NCBI GenBank assembly: GCA_012838745.1
Contig: DUOS01000165.1
Coordinates: forward strand, 1 to 52,014
Direction: 5' to 3'
Origin: Treponema sp.
GTDB taxonomy: Bacteria > Spirochaetota > Spirochaetia > Treponematales > Treponemataceae
DNA: 52,014 nucleotides
Below, in pieces: positions 34,625 to 44,292 of this stretch. Both the position numbers and the translations under genes were made by a program. The notes beneath the pieces are model-generated. The model was given only the letters and a program-made list of their open reading frames with translations, was not told the origin of the DNA and did not search any database. Positions within the stretch are counted from its first letter, which is position 1, and the number at the start of each line of letters is the position of its first letter.

Positions 34625-35985
34625 TGAAATTTACCATTTTAGTAATTGATGATGAAAAAAATATTAGAGCTGGTCTGCAAGCTGCCTTGGAAATGGATGG
34701 CTATGATGTTCTTTTGGCAGAAGACGGAACTACGGGGCTTTCTATAGCCCTCAATAATGAAATCGATTTGGTTATTACCGATTTGCGTATGCCCGGTGTG
34801 AGCGGTGAAGAAGTTCTCCGGCGTATTACTACAGAAACGCCCGGCATTCCAGTTATTGTGCTTACTGGTCATGGTACAGTTGAAAGCGCAGTGGATGCTA
34901 TGCGTGCTGGTGCCTACGACTTTCTTACAAAGCCTCTGAATCTTGACCGACTTTCTCTATTAGTAAAACGAGCCCTCCAAAATCGCGAACTAGTCTTGCA
35001 TAACCGTGAGCTAGAACAAGAAGCAGCAAAGCGTAAAAGTTTTGAACATATTATTGGTAAGAGCCCGGTAATGCTCAAACTCTTTGAGGTTGTACGGCGA
35101 GTAGCTCCCACTAAGGCCTCGGTGCTTATAACTGGTGAAAGTGGGGTAGGTAAGGAGCTTATAGCTAATGCTCTCCATAACCTCTCTACACGAAAAGATA
35201 AACCATTTATAAAGGTACACTGCGCAGCTCTTGCAGAAACTTTGTTGGAAAGCGAACTCTTTGGCCATGAAAAAGGTGCTTTTACAGGTGCCGTAATGCG
35301 TAAACGCGGTCGGTTTGAATTAGCACACGGAGGAAGTATTTTTCTCGATGAGATTGGCGAAATAAATCAATCTGTACAAATTAAAATACTACGAGTTCTT
35401 CAAGAAAAAAGGTTTGAACGTGTTGGTGGTGAAGAAACTATTGAAGTAGAGGTGCGGGTAATTACCGCAACCAATCGGGATCTCGAAAAAGAAATTGAAG
35501 AAGGCCGTTTTCGAGAAGATCTTTTTTATCGGCTTAATGTAGTGCAAATTCATGTACCACCCTTACGGGAACGAAAAGACGATCTTCCGCTAATGATTAG
35601 TGCGTTCGTTAAGGAAATAGCTGAAGAAAATGGAAAGATCATTGAAAGTATTGATTCCAAGGCTCGTTCGGCACTCTATGCCTATGACTGGCCAGGAAAT
35701 GTGCGCCAGTTACGCAACTGTATTGAAAGTGCCGTTGTAATGTCTACTGGGCCTATAATAACCCTAGATGAATTGCCACCGTCAATACGAGATATGGACG
35801 AGGTTCCTGCGATAACAATTCCTGTGGGTGCTACTATGTTTGACGCAGAACGCGAAATAATAATACAAACTCTTGCGGCGCAAAACGGTAATAAGAGCAA
35901 AACGGCCGAAGTTCTTGGTATTGGTAGAAAGACACTGCATCGTAAGCTAGATGATTACAATACAATCGAAAAAATACCGACCTAA
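34624..35985 (+). CDS. atoC: NtrC-family sigma54-dependent response regulator
   Basis: A 453-residue activator. The receiver domain (1-120) has DD9-10, phosphoacceptor Asp53 (DLVITDLRMPG), the Thr of LTGHGT and Lys of LTKPLN. The AAA+ domain (about 140-380) has Walker A GESGVGKE, the sigma54-contact loop GAFTGA, Walker B GGSIFLDEIGE and ATNRDLEKEI. The C-terminal Fis-type helix-turn-helix is NGNKSKTAEVLGIGRKTLHR. It turns phosphorylation by the upstream kinase into activation of RpoN promoters. Its stop overlaps that of the convergent J-domain gene. Confidence 0.95.
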   Translation: MKFTILVIDDEKNIRAGLQAALEMDGYDVLLAEDGTTGLSIALNNEIDLVITDLRMPGVSGEEVLRRITTETPGIPVIVLTGHGTVESAVDAMRAGAYDFLTKPLNLDRLSLLVKRALQNRELVLHNRELEQEAAKRKSFEHIIGKSPVMLKLFEVVRRVAPTKASVLITGESGVGKELIANALHNLSTRKDKPFIKVHCAALAETLLESELFGHEKGAFTGAVMRKRGRFELAHGGSIFLDEIGEINQSVQIKILRVLQEKRFERVGGEETIEVEVRVITATNRDLEKEIEEGRFREDLFYRLNVVQIHVPPLRERKDDLPLMISAFVKEIAEENGKIIESIDSKARSALYAYDWPGNVRQLRNCIESAVVMSTGPIITLDELPPSIRDMDEVPAITIPVGATMFDAEREIIIQTLAAQNGNKSKTAEVLGIGRKTLHRKLDDYNTIEKIPT

Positions 35986-36359
35986 ATTAAATCCCCTGTC
36001 TTGTACCAGTGTTTTATGCGGTTATAGGAATTGTTGATACGGGTCGAAATGCGCGTTGCTTCATCGCTTTGATTATTGCGGTCAGGGTGATGTTTTTTCA
36101 TAAGCATTTTCCAAGCATCACGGCATTCAGTAATACTGACGCCGGGAAGCAATCCGAGTACTCTGAAATCTTCAACTAACTCCGATGGAACTGTAACTCG
36201 TTCAGGAGCAGTTGATCGGATAGGTGGTGGTTTGCGTTGTTTAGTGTTTCCAGCACGGCGTTCACTGCCACTGTGTGGCTCCCAGGAATCGAAAGTATCA
36301 TCGTCGTTTGCGAGTCGATCCCGTAATAAATCACCGAGCCGGTTGTATATACTGTCCAC
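35982..36359 (-). CDS. Small J-domain (DnaJ-like) protein
   Basis: About 125 residues. The front (to about residue 65) is polar and basic. The C-terminal 60 residues form a J domain (LGLLPGVSITECRDAWKMLM, then KKHHPDRNNQSDEA with the HPD motif). J domains stimulate DnaK ATPase; here the domain is C-terminal and there is no G/F or zinc region, so it is a class III J protein with a specialised client. GTG 36359 is preferred because GGAG lies eight bases upstream; a GTG at 36365 is also in frame but too close. Confidence 0.85.
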   Translation of the reverse strand: MDSIYNRLGDLLRDRLANDDDTFDSWEPHSGSERRAGNTKQRKPPPIRSTAPERVTVPSELVEDFRVLGLLPGVSITECRDAWKMLMKKHHPDRNNQSDEATRISTRINNSYNRIKHWYKTGDLI

Positions 36360-36379
36360 AGACACGTCTCCTTAGGGGT

Positions 36380-36409
36380 ACTATACTCATAAAATCGGCT
36401 TAATGGCAA
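36380..36409 (-). promoter_or_regulatory. Promoter of the J-domain gene
   Basis: On the minus strand, TTGCCA (36409-36404) and TATAGT (36385-36380) are spaced by 18 bp. The predicted start is about 10 bp before the AAGGAG site. Confidence 0.55.
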
Positions 36410-36478
36410 CAATGTGTACTTGCAAATACAGGTAGTCTCAGCTAAACTTGCCTTATAGCTTTTCTTCAGGAGTTCTGC

Positions 36479-37510
36479 ATGAAAATCAAGAAAAAAACTT
36501 TTGGTGTGCTTTCAAGCGGCCAAAAAGTGTCTCTATACACAATTTCAAATAAGCAAATGTCCTTTTCTGTAACCAATTATGGCTGTTGTATCACTAGCAT
36601 CATGCTACCTTCGGAACAAGGCGAGGAAGACGATGTAGTCCTTGGTTATTCAACACTGGAAGGGTATATAAAAAACCCCGTGTTTTTTGGCTGTCTTGTA
36701 GGTCGGTTTGCAAATCGTATTGCTGGCGGTACTTTTAACCTAGCAGGCAACCAGTACGATCTTACAAAAAACGACAGTGGGAATTGTCTTCATTCAGGAA
36801 ATCCTGGGTATCACAAGATGCTATGGAAGGCTAAACCTTTTTGTAATTTGAAGGAAGCGGGAATTGTTTTTTCACGGATCAGCCCAGATGGAGAACAAGG
36901 GTTTCCGGGTGAACTTGATATATCAGTTACCTATAGCCTAACCGTGAACAATGATATTGCTATTACCTATTCAGCTAAAACAGACACACCAACACCAATT
37001 AACTTTACCAATCATACTTATTTTAATTTAGGTGGGCACGATTCAGGCACGATTCTTGACCATACCGTACAGCTTTTTGCCGACCGCTATGTTCCAGTAG
37101 ATAGTCAATCTATTCCTTTGGGAGATATTGCAGACGTTGTTGGTACTCCTTTCGATTTTACATCTCCTAAGAAAATTGCTCGAGATATTGAAGCCGTTCC
37201 TGGAGGATTCGATCATACTTGGGAAGTTAATAATTCAGGAAACTTGCCAAACCCTGTCGCCAATGTCTATGATTCTGCTTCAAATCGTTCTCTTACGGTG
37301 TTTTCTACCCAACCAGGTGTTCAGTTTTATACTGGTAACCATCTTGTAAAAGAAGAAGGTAAAAACGGTTTTATTTACGAAAAACAAACCGGGCTTTGTT
37401 TAGAAACGCAACATTTTCCAGATTCGCCGAATCAATCAGAATTTCCGGACTCTATTTTGTTTCCTGGAGATCACTATCGGCAACAAACTATTTGGCATTT
37501 TGATTTTTAA
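36479..37510 (+). CDS. galM: Galactose mutarotase (aldose 1-epimerase)
   Basis: A 343-residue cytoplasmic enzyme that interconverts alpha- and beta-D-galactose or glucose. Signatures are GRFANRIAGGTFNLAGNQYD (substrate-binding Asn/Arg), NCLHSGNPGYHKMLW, the catalytic His region FTNHTYFNLGGHDSGTILDH and the catalytic Glu near the end (KQTGLCLETQHFPDSPNQ). The length is normal for the family. It stands alone between the J-domain gene and the ATPase operon; no other galactose gene is nearby. A GGAG site precedes the ATG. Confidence 0.95.
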   Translation: MKIKKKTFGVLSSGQKVSLYTISNKQMSFSVTNYGCCITSIMLPSEQGEEDDVVLGYSTLEGYIKNPVFFGCLVGRFANRIAGGTFNLAGNQYDLTKNDSGNCLHSGNPGYHKMLWKAKPFCNLKEAGIVFSRISPDGEQGFPGELDISVTYSLTVNNDIAITYSAKTDTPTPINFTNHTYFNLGGHDSGTILDHTVQLFADRYVPVDSQSIPLGDIADVVGTPFDFTSPKKIARDIEAVPGGFDHTWEVNNSGNLPNPVANVYDSASNRSLTVFSTQPGVQFYTGNHLVKEEGKNGFIYEKQTGLCLETQHFPDSPNQSEFPDSILFPGDHYRQQTIWHFDF

Positions 37511-37530
37511 TCGAAAAATCACTATATAAT
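37500..37530 (+). promoter_or_regulatory. Candidate promoter of the V-ATPase operon
   Basis: A perfect TATAAT (37525-37530) lies 22 bp before the ATG. The best upstream match is TTGATT (37500-37505), with a long 19-bp spacer, so the -35 is uncertain. A 7-bp AT-rich inverted repeat (GATTTTT/AAAAATC) overlaps it. Confidence 0.45.
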
Positions 37531-37552
37531 TATTGTTATTTAAGAGGTGAAT

Positions 37553-38170
37553 ATGGACGTTCAGTTACAGGAACTAGTCGACAAGATTAAAAAAGACGGG
37601 GTTGAATCTGCCGAATTTATGGCTGCGGATATCATAAAAGGCGCGAAAGATGAGGCAAAAAGTATTGTCGAATCAGCAAAAAAAGATGCTGAAAATTTCG
37701 TGTCCCGCGCAACAGAAGAAGCTGATCGCCTCGAAAAGGCTGCTGAAGCAGCAATTCGCCAAGCAGGGCGCAATCTTCTTATTACTTTTCGCGATAGCAT
37801 TGAAGCAGAACTTTCTGCCCTCGTAAAAAAAGAAACTGCTGCGGTATATTCATCCGACGTGCTCAAAGGTCTTATTCCATCTGCAGTAACTGCATGGATT
37901 AAGACTACTGGTACCAGTGATCTTACCGTTATACTTAACGAATCTGATAGAAACGCGCTGGAAGATTCCTTGCTTAAGGCTCTCAAGGATACCCTACCAG
38001 GTGGACTGGAACTTCACACAGACGATTCTCTTTCTGGTGGATTTAGGATTGGTACTCGAGATGGTGCTGCATACTATGATTTTTCAGCAGAAGCGGTTGC
38101 AGATCTTTTTTCTGCATATTTGAATCCACGTGTATCGGCTATTCTGGCGTCTGCCGCCAAGGAGAGCTAG
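37553..38170 (+). CDS. atpE: V-type ATPase subunit E
   Basis: A 205-residue protein, first of the V-ATPase operon. The N-terminal half is a charged helix (GAKDEAKSIVESAKKDAENF, RATEEADRLEKAAEAAIRQA), the peripheral-stalk coil. The C-terminal half (ELHTDDSLSGGFRIGTRDGA) is the globular head that binds the A3B3 ring. The ATG at 37553 is chosen because AAGAGG lies five to six bases upstream; a GTG at 37547 overlaps that site. Subunit E links the catalytic head to subunit I. Confidence 0.88.
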   Translation: MDVQLQELVDKIKKDGVESAEFMAADIIKGAKDEAKSIVESAKKDAENFVSRATEEADRLEKAAEAAIRQAGRNLLITFRDSIEAELSALVKKETAAVYSSDVLKGLIPSAVTAWIKTTGTSDLTVILNESDRNALEDSLLKALKDTLPGGLELHTDDSLSGGFRIGTRDGAAYYDFSAEAVADLFSAYLNPRVSAILASAAKES

Positions 38171-38173
38171 TTC

Positions 38174-38725
38174 GTGGCCTATTACTATTACCTTATGGCC
38201 CAGCTTCCGGCAATCTTGCCCGGAACACCCTTGGCCTGTGGTTTTGATGAATTTTATGAATTGGCTTCGCGTTATCTTTCCCGCCGAGATCAAAAAATTC
38301 TCGATAGGTTAACCCTTGAGGCTCCTCGGGATACTATCCCTACCGGTTCTCAGTTAGCCGATGAATGGCTTGCTCGTGAGCGGTCGCTTAGACTTGCTCT
38401 TGCAAAAATACGAGCGACAAAAAAAAATCGTTCACAGATGTTAACAATGGATGAAACGGAATCACTCGGTACTCGAATTTCTATTTCTCGAGCAGCGAGT
38501 ACCGCCGCCTCAAACGAGAATCCGCTAGAGGCAGAGCAGTATTTGATTGCCGTGCGCATGTCTTGGTTGGAAGAACTCCGTGGAAATCATTTTTTCGATT
38601 CAGAAGCAGTTTTTATATATGGCATTTCCTTGCTCCTCCGTGAACGCAGTGACTTATTTACCGTTGAGACGGGGCGCGATGCATATTCAACAATTTATAC
38701 CCAAATCCTTGGAGAAGAAGCATGA
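38174..38725 (+). CDS. DUF2764-like V-ATPase operon protein
   Basis: A 183-residue protein, MAYYYYLMAQLPAILPGTPL, with a helical, polar body (RMSWLEELRGNHFFDSEAVF). The YYYL.A.LP opening resembles the DUF2764 family, which accompanies V-type ATPase genes in spirochaetes and Bacteroidetes. No function is proven. It occupies the position where other operons have subunit C (the collar that links A/B to the membrane ring), and no C, F or G gene is seen here. It starts at GTG 38174, three bases after atpE, with AAGGAGAG upstream. Confidence 0.8.
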   Translation: MAYYYYLMAQLPAILPGTPLACGFDEFYELASRYLSRRDQKILDRLTLEAPRDTIPTGSQLADEWLARERSLRLALAKIRATKKNRSQMLTMDETESLGTRISISRAASTAASNENPLEAEQYLIAVRMSWLEELRGNHFFDSEAVFIYGISLLLRERSDLFTVETGRDAYSTIYTQILGEEA

Positions 38726-40509
38726 CGGATACAAAAGGAACGGTAGTCGCCGTTAATGGTAACATGATCAGCGTCAAATTTGACGGTAATGTTACTCTCA
38801 ACGAAGTAGGCTATGTACTAGTGGACGGTAAAAAACTGAAAAGCGAGATTATCCGCATACGTGGAGATCGTGCGCAGTTTCAGGTTTTTGAAATAACCAA
38901 GGGCATTCAAGTAGGTGATCCCGTAGAGTTTTCTGGCGAAATGTTATCTGTTGAACTTGGTCCAGGGTTGCTTGGTCAAGTATATGATGGATTACAGAAC
39001 CCGCTTCCGGAACTTGCACGACAAGCCGGATACTTTCTGGAAAGAGGTGTTTATTTGGATCCTCTTCCGGATGATACTCGGTGGGATTTTACCCCAGTAG
39101 CAAAAGAAGGGGATACTGTCGTTCGTGCTGATACACTTGGAACGGTACCTGAGGGGCGTTTTACTCACCGAATTATGGTCCCCTTTACCCTCAATGATTC
39201 CTACACGGTGGTTTCTGTTAAGCCTGCTGGAAACTATGAACTTAAGGAAACTATTGCTCAGATAAAAGATTCTGCAGGAACTATAATCCCTATTACTATG
39301 AGTTTTACTTGGCCAGTTAAACGAGCGATCGACTGTTATGCCGAACGACTCAAACCAGTTGAAACTTTAATTACTCAGACGCGCACCACAGATACTTTTT
39401 TTCCTGTTGCTAAGGGCGGAACCTATTGTATTCCTGGTCCTTTCGGCGCAGGTAAAACGGTATTACAGCATACTACGAGCCGTAATGCTGATGTTGATAT
39501 CGTCATCATTGCCGCTTGCGGTGAACGTGCTGGTGAGGTTGTTGAAACACTTAAAGAGTTCCCCGAACTCATTGATCCTAAAACAGGGCGTTCTCTCATG
39601 GAACGAACTATTATTATTTGTAATACATCATCCATGCCAGTTGCGGCACGAGAAGCCTCGGTGTACACCGGTGTTACCTTAGCCGAATATTATCGTCAAA
39701 TGGGTTTACACGTTCTCCTGTTGGCAGATTCTACTAGCCGTTGGGCTCAGGCTCTCCGTGAAATGTCTGGCCGGCTTGAAGAAATACCTGGAGAAGAAGC
39801 ATTCCCGGCTTATCTTGAATCGTATATTGCAGCTTTTTATGAAAGAGCTGGAATTGTTCGCCTGCGAGACGGTACAAAAGGTTCCGTAACTATTGGTGGA
39901 ACAGTTTCTCCTGCTGGTGGAAACTTTGAAGAACCGGTAACACAGGCAACCCTCAAAGTAGTTGGCGCATTCCACGGATTATCTCGTGAGCGTTCAGACG
40001 CGCGTAAATATCCTGCGATAGATCCACTAGAATCATGGTCAAAATATCCGAGCGTGATTGATTCACAGGCTGTAGAATATGCGCGTAACTTTCTCAGGAG
40101 TGGTAACGAAGTTGAACAAATGATGAAGGTTGTTGGAGAAGAAGGTACAAGTCTGGAAGACTTTATCGTCTATTTAAAGGGCGATTATTTAGATGCCGTT
40201 TACATGCAACAAAACTCCTTCGATGATATCGACGCATCTGCCTCTATTGAGCGGCAGCGGCATACGTTCAAAATCATCCTGGAAACCTTGGGTACCAATT
40301 TTGTTTTCGAAAATAAGGGCGATGCACGTAGCTGGTTTAATGCATCCCGACTTATGTTTATTGATTACAACTATTCTGAATGGATGTCCGACGGGTTTAA
40401 AAAACTCGAAGTGGAAATTCACGCTGCGCTTGAAGAAAAGTCAGACGGAATTGATCCGCGTGCGGAGAAAATGATTGCTAGAATAAAATCTGTCGAGACA
40501 GCGGAGTAA
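38722..40509 (+). CDS. atpA: V-type ATPase catalytic subunit A
   Basis: A 595-residue catalytic subunit. Walker A is PGPFGAGKTVLQH near residue 240, followed by IIAACGERAGEVVETLKEFP, the Walker B region LLLADSTSRWAQALREMSGR, and LEEIPGEEAFPAYLES. The long 'non-homologous' insert before the P-loop typical of A subunits is present (GRFTHRIMVPFTLNDSYTVV). It forms the A3B3 head that couples ATP hydrolysis or synthesis to ion transport. The ATG overlaps the stop of the DUF2764-like gene. Confidence 0.97.
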   Translation: MTDTKGTVVAVNGNMISVKFDGNVTLNEVGYVLVDGKKLKSEIIRIRGDRAQFQVFEITKGIQVGDPVEFSGEMLSVELGPGLLGQVYDGLQNPLPELARQAGYFLERGVYLDPLPDDTRWDFTPVAKEGDTVVRADTLGTVPEGRFTHRIMVPFTLNDSYTVVSVKPAGNYELKETIAQIKDSAGTIIPITMSFTWPVKRAIDCYAERLKPVETLITQTRTTDTFFPVAKGGTYCIPGPFGAGKTVLQHTTSRNADVDIVIIAACGERAGEVVETLKEFPELIDPKTGRSLMERTIIICNTSSMPVAAREASVYTGVTLAEYYRQMGLHVLLLADSTSRWAQALREMSGRLEEIPGEEAFPAYLESYIAAFYERAGIVRLRDGTKGSVTIGGTVSPAGGNFEEPVTQATLKVVGAFHGLSRERSDARKYPAIDPLESWSKYPSVIDSQAVEYARNFLRSGNEVEQMMKVVGEEGTSLEDFIVYLKGDYLDAVYMQQNSFDDIDASASIERQRHTFKIILETLGTNFVFENKGDARSWFNASRLMFIDYNYSEWMSDGFKKLEVEIHAALEEKSDGIDPRAEKMIARIKSVETAE

Positions 40510-40512
40510 ACC

Positions 40513-41808
40513 ATGAAAAAGATATATAGCAAAATTGAGTCAATTAATGGTTCCGTAATTACCGTTAAAGCAGATAACGTTACATACGGAGAACTTGCCG
40601 AAATTGAAACTGCGTTTGGAATATCCCGTGCCGAGGTTAATAAGCTCGACGGAGATACTGTTTCCTTACAAGTTTTCGCCGGTGGTCGAGGTGTATCAAC
40701 GGGAGATAAAATTCGCTTTTTGGGAACAGAAATGCGGGTAAGTTTTTCAGATAACCTCATGGGTCGAATTTTTAATGGCTCAGGAGATCCTCGCGACAAA
40801 GGTCCGGCTCTCAAGGAGAACATGGTTCCACTTGGTGGTCCGTCTGTTAATCCTGCGAAACGAATAATTGCTAAGCGGATGATACGTACCGGTATCCCTA
40901 TGATTGATGTGTTTAATACCCTCGTGGTATCTCAAAAACTCCCTATATTCTCTATATCTGGGGAGCCCTATAACGAGTTATTAGCTCGTATTGCTATGCA
41001 AGCAGAAGTAGATGTGATTGTCCTCGGTGGTATGGGTTTAAAATACGATGACTATCTATTCTTTAAGGAAACTCTTGAAGACGCGGGTGCTATGAGCCGT
41101 ACAGCAATGTTTATTCATACTGCTGCAGATCCCACGGTTGAATGTCTTATGATTCCAGATATGTGCCTTGCTGTTGCTGAACAATTTGCAATAGAGGGTA
41201 AGGACGTTCTTGTTCTGCTTTCCGACATGACTAACTTTGCAGACTCACTCAAGGAAATAGCAATTACTCAGGAACAAGTTCCGTCTAACCGCGGATATCC
41301 TGGCGACTTATACAGTCAACTTGCTGCACGGTATGAAAAGGCCGTTGACTTTGATGACGCCGGTTCTGTTACCATCCTCGCGGTAACTACCATGCCTGGA
41401 GATGACGTAACGCATCCTGTTCCTGATAATACTGGATACATTACCGAAGGTCAGTTTTATTTGAAGAACGGCCGTATCGAACCGTTTGGAAGCCTTTCTC
41501 GTCTTAAACAAAATGTTAATGGTAAAACACGAGATGATCATCGGGCCCTCATGGATAATATGATAAAGCTCTATTCTGCATACAAAGATACTTTAGAGAA
41601 GAAATCTATGGGATTCATGATGAGTGATTGGGACAATAAGCTTCTTAAATACGGAATTTTATTTGAAGATCAAATGATGGACTTGACGGTCAATATTCCT
41701 CTTGAAGGTGCCTTGGATGCTGGCTGGAAGATTCTTGCAGAATGTTTCAAACCAGTAGAAACTGGTATCAAGAGTGATTTGATTAATCAGTATTGGCCAA
41801 AACAATAA
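40513..41808 (+). CDS. atpB: V-type ATPase subunit B
   Basis: A 431-residue subunit that alternates with A in the head. It has the non-catalytic features of B: no Walker A lysine motif, [20 protein letters not shown] in that place, and conserved [20 protein letters not shown] and [19 protein letters not shown]. It is normal in length or slightly short for the family (about 430-460). Three bases separate it from subunit A. Confidence 0.97.
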   Translation: MKKIYSKIESINGSVITVKADNVTYGELAEIETAFGISRAEVNKLDGDTVSLQVFAGGRGVSTGDKIRFLGTEMRVSFSDNLMGRIFNGSGDPRDKGPALKENMVPLGGPSVNPAKRIIAKRMIRTGIPMIDVFNTLVVSQKLPIFSISGEPYNELLARIAMQAEVDVIVLGGMGLKYDDYLFFKETLEDAGAMSRTAMFIHTAADPTVECLMIPDMCLAVAEQFAIEGKDVLVLLSDMTNFADSLKEIAITQEQVPSNRGYPGDLYSQLAARYEKAVDFDDAGSVTILAVTTMPGDDVTHPVPDNTGYITEGQFYLKNGRIEPFGSLSRLKQNVNGKTRDDHRALMDNMIKLYSAYKDTLEKKSMGFMMSDWDNKLLKYGILFEDQMMDLTVNIPLEGALDAGWKILAECFKPVETGIKSDLINQYWPKQ

Positions 41809-41820
41809 GGGACGCGTGTA

Positions 41821-42432
41821 ATGTCTATAAAGCTGACGAAAAATGAACTAAAGTCGCAAAAAGATAGTCTCAAGCGTTTTTTGCGCTATTTGCCTACGCT
41901 TCAGCTGAAAAAACAGCAGCTTCAAACGGAAATTCGTACCATAGAAGTGCGTGCTTCACAGTTGCGTACCGAACGGGACAGCTTGAATAAAGCTTTTAAC
42001 GTATGGATTGCAGTTTTTGGCGAAGTAGATGCTTTTGACCCTGATACCGTGCAGATTCGTGAAATTCGCCGATCAACCGGAAATATTGCCGGTGTTTCTA
42101 TCCCAATATACGAAACTACTGAGTTTACTCATGCAGACTATGATTTATATCGGAAGCCTCTTTGGCTCGATACTGCTGCAGAAAAAATAGAGCAGGTGCT
42201 TGCCCTTGATCTTGAGGCTCGCATTCTAGATGAACAGGTGAGGCTCTTGCAAACCGAATTGAGAATTACAACTCAGCGCGTAAACCTTTTTGAAAAGGTT
42301 AAAATCCCAGAAGCACAGAATAATATTAAAAAGATTTCGGTATACTTGGGGGATCAGCAGGTCGCTGCAGTAGTTCGAGGGAAAATTTCCAAGAAGAATT
42401 TGGAACGGGTGGTTCAGGAGGACAGAGAATGA
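41821..42432 (+). CDS. atpD: V-type ATPase subunit D (central rotor stalk)
   Basis: A 203-residue mostly helical protein. The N-terminal LTKNELKSQKDSLKRFLRYL and LPTLQLKKQQL coil and the C-terminal LQTELRITTQRVNLFEKVKI with PEAQNNIKKISVYLGDQQVA are the paired helices of the D family. D rotates inside the A3B3 head. A partner subunit F gene is not visible in the operon. Its stop overlaps the atpI ATG. Confidence 0.92.
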   Translation: MSIKLTKNELKSQKDSLKRFLRYLPTLQLKKQQLQTEIRTIEVRASQLRTERDSLNKAFNVWIAVFGEVDAFDPDTVQIREIRRSTGNIAGVSIPIYETTEFTHADYDLYRKPLWLDTAAEKIEQVLALDLEARILDEQVRLLQTELRITTQRVNLFEKVKIPEAQNNIKKISVYLGDQQVAAVVRGKISKKNLERVVQEDRE

Positions 42433-44282
42433 TTGTACCCATGAAGAAAGTCACCCTCGTGGTCCTTGACCGAGAACGAGAGGCGGCACTCACCGCACTC
42501 AGGAAAACAGGAGTGCTACACGTAGAAAAGCAACCGTCATATTCTGATGCCTTAGATGATATTTCTGAAACATTAGCAAAAACGGATCAGGCAATGGCTA
42601 TTCTTTCTGAATTTGCGAATGTAAAGGCGGAGCGTTCTGTACCAAGCGGAAGTGATTCCGTTATGGACTATGTAAATACAGTCCTTTCTCTTCGCGATGA
42701 AAAAAAAGAAGCACAGGATCATTTTACGCGAATTTCGCGTGAATTGGATCGTCTTCAGCTTTGGGGTGAAATTGATCCAGAAGATTTTGATTATTTTGCA
42801 GAACGTGGATTGTATTTTTTCCCCTTTGAGATGTCTACAGACGATTACGCTAATCTTCCAGAGTCAGTTCGTTCTGTTTTGGTAAATCGAGACAAGAAAA
42901 CTATACGAACGCTTATTTGGGGAGAAAACGATCTTCTACATGCAGATATGCCTCGTGGGGCAACTGAGCTTGTTCTTCCTCAAATTGCAACAAAGGACCT
43001 TCGTTATCAACGTGAACAAGCAGAAAAACGGATACCCGAAATTGATGCAGAATTGCTTAACTATTCTTCTGTTTTACCAACAATAGAATCCTTTCGGATA
43101 AAACTCTTAGCCGAAAAAGAATTTGAAACTATACGGGCTGGTATGGATTTGGTTTCTGTAAATGAAGAAGAGATACACACCGCTGATCTTGCCTGTCTTA
43201 CTGGGTATCTTCCCGAAGAAAAATCCTCTGTAATTAAAAAGGCTGCAGCACATAACAGCTGGGCTTGTCTTCTTACTGATCCTTCTGATGAAGATGCTGT
43301 ACCAACCGAATTAAAGAACAACAAATTTGTAAATTTAATTACCCCCCTTACGGACTTTTTGGGCACAGTTCCAGGATATCGAGAAGTGGACATATCATTG
43401 TGGTTTTTACTCTTCTTTGGTATTTTCTTTGCTATGATATTTGGTGATGCAGGATACGGTTTTTTGCTCGGTGTTGTTGCTACCGGCGGTATTATTTCTG
43501 CCCGTAGAAAAGGTGTTGCTCCACCTCAAGCACTGTACATGCTAAATTATTTAGCCATTATGACTATCGCTTGGGGGACAATTACCTGTACATGGTTTGG
43601 AATCCCTGTCGAAAGCCTACCTAATGTGTTCCATCGTATTGCGTTACCGGCTTTTTCAAATCAAAACTCCTTAGCGCCTGAAAACATCAAGGTGTTTTGT
43701 TTTACCCTTGGCCTCATTCAAATTTCTCTAGCTCATTTAATTGGCGTAGTTCGTAATCGCAAGTCTTTCAAGGCTTTGGGCGAGATTGGCGCTCTAATGA
43801 TGACTTTTGGTATGTACTTTGTGGTGCTAAACCTTGTTGTTTCTGCAGAAAAATACCCGCTTTCAACATTCGTGCTTGGTATGATCGGAGCAGGATTTCT
43901 TATTAATTTTATTTTTATAAATTATGAGAAGTCAATTGGCTCTGGAATACTTGAAAGTCTTAAAAATATTATTACCATGTGTCTTGGTGTGGTAAATATG
44001 TTTGCTGATATTATGAGTTATATTCGTTTATGGGCGGTTGGACTTGCAGGTGCTGCCATTAGTGCTACGGTGAATCAAATGGCAGGCCCTTTCTTAGGTG
44101 GGTTCCTTATTTTTGCCGGCATTATGCTTTTGTTTTTTGGTCATGGGCTCAATTTAGTAATGAACGCTCTTTCTGTCATAGTTCATGGAGTTAGGTTAAA
44201 TACCCTTGAATTTTCGAATCACCTGGGTCTGACATGGTCAGGCTTTAAATATGAGCCGTTTTCGGAAACGGTTAAAAAATAG
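42429..44282 (+). CDS. atpI: V-type ATPase subunit I (membrane a-subunit)
   Basis: A 617-residue protein. The first half is soluble and helical (MKKVTLVVLDREREAALTAL). The second half, from about residue 320, has about seven membrane helices starting with WFLLFFGIFFAMIFGDAGYG. SYIRLWAVGLAGAAISATVN contains the Arg that is essential for ion passage in this family. Subunit I carries the two half-channels against the K ring and anchors the stalks. The length is normal. Ten bases separate it from atpK. Confidence 0.95.
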   Translation: MIVPMKKVTLVVLDREREAALTALRKTGVLHVEKQPSYSDALDDISETLAKTDQAMAILSEFANVKAERSVPSGSDSVMDYVNTVLSLRDEKKEAQDHFTRISRELDRLQLWGEIDPEDFDYFAERGLYFFPFEMSTDDYANLPESVRSVLVNRDKKTIRTLIWGENDLLHADMPRGATELVLPQIATKDLRYQREQAEKRIPEIDAELLNYSSVLPTIESFRIKLLAEKEFETIRAGMDLVSVNEEEIHTADLACLTGYLPEEKSSVIKKAAAHNSWACLLTDPSDEDAVPTELKNNKFVNLITPLTDFLGTVPGYREVDISLWFLLFFGIFFAMIFGDAGYGFLLGVVATGGIISARRKGVAPPQALYMLNYLAIMTIAWGTITCTWFGIPVESLPNVFHRIALPAFSNQNSLAPENIKVFCFTLGLIQISLAHLIGVVRNRKSFKALGEIGALMMTFGMYFVVLNLVVSAEKYPLSTFVLGMIGAGFLINFIFINYEKSIGSGILESLKNIITMCLGVVNMFADIMSYIRLWAVGLAGAAISATVNQMAGPFLGGFLIFAGIMLLFFGHGLNLVMNALSVIVHGVRLNTLEFSNHLGLTWSGFKYEPFSETVKK

Positions 44283-44292
44283 GAGCTAGAAT

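Noticed and set aside
29644-35985. Sigma54 promoter near the NtrC-type regulator
   Set aside because: I scanned for TGGCAC and TTGC elements with correct spacing; scattered TGGCAC matches in the window lack the second element.
37502-37520. Terminator after galM
   Set aside because: The AT-rich 7-bp stem GATTTTT/AAAAATC has no T-run after it and overlaps the promoter region; it is too weak to call.
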